64,000 bases of DNA, from the NCBI GenBank assembly GCA_964602515.1, contig CAZRRJ010000002.1:186001-250000 (forward strand). Direction: 5' to 3'. The DNA is from Carboxylicivirga sp964602515. Lineage in GTDB: Bacteria; Bacteroidota; Bacteroidia; Bacteroidales; Marinilabiliaceae. A program made the translations under genes and the position numbers. This document shows positions 62,755-64,000 of this stretch, one piece after another; the first letter of the stretch is position 1, and every line of letters starts with the position of its first letter. The notes below the pieces were generated by a model that was not told where the DNA came from, did no database searches, and worked only from the letters and a program-made list of their open reading frames with translations.

Positions 62755-62785
62755 AAAAAAGATTCGGTTATGCCGGATCTTTTTG
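62755..62785 (+). terminator. Terminator downstream of recJ
   Basis: AAAAAGATTCGG and CCGGATCTTTTT pair with one mismatch around a short loop (TTATG), about 165 bases past the recJ stop. A and T runs on the two sides allow use on either strand. Confidence 0.7.
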
Positions 62786-63661
62786 CATATATAAACCTTT
62801 ATCTTTAAGTTTAATTTGTTGCTGATCAGTTGTTTATGTGTATTCTATTTTAAGGTAAATTAAAACTCTGTTAGATGTAAGAGTAAATGCAAAGAACCTG
62901 TTCGGTAAATTATCACACTTTTAGCTGAACTATAAATGTACTATAGCTATTATGAACAGGGCAATAAATAGAATGTTTTTCAACAATAATGCTTCTTGCT
63001 CATCTAATTTAGCTACTAACATGAGTTCGATTTAAGTCTTAAAAAAAATAAATTGAAAAAGCAGAATTACAATTGTATAGTGGATGTGCTACATTTGATC
63101 AGGCATGCAGTTAAGCTTTAGTTTTGTAATATGAAAAAAGACAACTGCTGAGATAATATTGTAGCAGAAGACTTCTTTAAAATTCTATAATCAGAATTGG
63201 TACAACACAGGCACTTTATAGGCCATTTTCAGGCAAAGATCGAGATATTTGAGTTCATTGAGATATGATATAACTGAAAAAGAAAACACTCTTATTTAGG
63301 TTATAAGACACCCGAACAATATAGAATTATAATCAATAAAAATGTGGCTTAATTTTTTGTTGTAAACCCAATATATATAATCTTTTTCTACGCACTCAAA
63401 TAATAACCAACTAATAGGCATGCAAGTAAAGTGGTTACTTTTTTCGTTGGGAATAAATTAATTATTTAGTAGGGGGTGAACCTAAGTAAATACACCTGCT
63501 TAAGCAACAATATCTATTGGGACTTTACCAATTTTAATGACCACCTGATGTTGTACAACCTTGTTTATTTGGGGACTAAACTTTTTCCTTCTAACTTGTA
63601 ACTTATGGCTTAATGTAAGCGTCTTATTTTCTGAGGGATTTATATGCTCCTACAACAACAA
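62786..63661. other. Long intergenic stretch, no gene seen
   Basis: About 900 A/T-rich bases between recJ and the last gene hold no open frame I can support on either strand. CCTGTTC (near 62899) and GAACAGG (near 62953) form distant inverted arms, possibly an end of a lost element. The stretch must hold the promoter of the final gene. Confidence 0.5.
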
Positions 63662-63682
63662 ATGTTTTACCCAAAATATGCT

Positions 63683-64000
63683 ATGATGAAAGGAATAAAA
63701 AGATTAAGTGTGTTGTTATTAATGATGATGATCCTATTGGGGATTTCACATATTCAAGCACAGGATGTACTGGATCAGGTTAGTGAAAAGTACAGCAATA
63801 TTACTGCTGTAGAGGTAGAGGGCTCTTTTTGCTCTGTAACTGTAGTTGGCAGCTCAGGTTCTGATGTTGACTTCAAAGGAGAGGTAATTGGCAATGAAAG
63901 ATATAATATTAAGATACGTCATAATGTAAGTGGTGGTACTTTACACGTGTGGATAGACAGGCCTAATTTGGTTAGTAATGTCAAAGGAAAATTAGAGTTT
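63683..64000 (+). CDS. Exported DUF4097-like protein, N-terminal part
   Basis: The gene runs off the right edge after 106 codons. It has a Sec signal peptide (about residues 4-27, ending HIQAQ) and then beta-rich sequence with repeating short strands (TAVEVEGSFCSVTVVG, VDFKGEVIGNERY, GTLHVWIDRP), which resembles the DUF4097/head-GIN adhesin-type beta-helix proteins of Bacteroidota. Start codons at 63683 and 63686 are both possible; another lies in frame at 63662. Function is unknown. Confidence 0.6.
   Translation, partial: MMKGIKRLSVLLLMMMILLGISHIQAQDVLDQVSEKYSNITAVEVEGSFCSVTVVGSSGSDVDFKGEVIGNERYNIKIRHNVSGGTLHVWIDRPNLVSNVKGKLEF

Noticed and set aside
1..64000. CRISPR array, prophage or complete insertion sequence
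   Set aside because: No regularly spaced direct repeats, phage genes or full transposase gene were found anywhere in the window.

Overview
The window reads as a chromosomal segment of a low-G+C member of the Bacteroidota, most likely an anaerobic or facultative marine relative of the Marinilabiliales. This is an inference from gene content: many signal-peptide lipoproteins, a YwqK/MORN-type secreted protein, an MMPL exporter, atpD-atpC standing apart from the other ATP synthase genes, Mpl-type ligase, SpoIIE/GAF/PAS regulators, IS1182-type transposase debris, and promoter-like sites matching the Bacteroidota -7 consensus TAnnTTTG. I see no rRNA, tRNA, CRISPR array or intact mobile element.

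Layout. 1-9.4 kb: end of a DMT transporter, a lipoprotein, a large ABCG-like fused transporter, an intergenic region with a dispersed hairpin repeat, then on the minus strand a polyferredoxin membrane protein with a DUF362 partner, a MORN-repeat protein and a decayed metallo-beta-lactamase-fold gene. 9.4-10.8 kb: mpl. 10.85-28.3 kb: an almost uninterrupted minus-strand run of 17 genes forming a chemosensory system (YfiR-like protein, MCP, STAS, CheY, CheA, two CheW, CheR, histidine-kinase-like protein, CheD, CheB, then a second set with a GAF/PAS sensor, CheR, degenerate CheR, stand-alone CheB domain, GAF membrane protein and a GAF/PAS/SpoIIE phosphatase). 28.5-36.3 kb, plus strand: chorismatase-like protein, MMPL exporter, polyprenyl synthase, atpD-atpC, a family 9 glycosyltransferase. 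36.3-49.5 kb: ankyrin lipoprotein, LamB-like porin, methyl-cycle genes metF, metH and ahcY, a GH20-like hydrolase, ribF and ispD. 49.7-64 kb: DUF2461 protein, LarC1-like protein, Crp/Fnr regulator, OsmC, pheS, two cyclophilins, debris of an IS1182 transposase and of a small gene, an M3 peptidase, lipA-lipB, recJ, and the start of an exported protein.

How the genes fit together. The main system is the chemosensory locus. No flagellar or gliding gene lies in the window, so its output is not visible. It combines a periplasmic YfiR-like protein next to the MCP, an MCP ending in a CheR-tether-like pentapeptide, a kinase-like protein whose phospho-acceptor His is replaced by Asn, a STAS protein with a Thr at the usual phospho-site, and a SpoIIE phosphatase. 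This suggests partner switching grafted onto, or run by, a chemosensory array. The downstream half (PAS/GAF, CheR, CheR-like, CheB domain) looks like a split version of the CheB-CheR-PAS fusion proteins seen elsewhere.

Other points worth attention are a pair of 151-bp hairpin repeats 44 kb apart, each directly downstream of a plus-strand stop codon, the MBL-fold pseudogene, a NapH-NapG-like fusion, and a cyclophilin fused to a degenerate trypsin-like domain.
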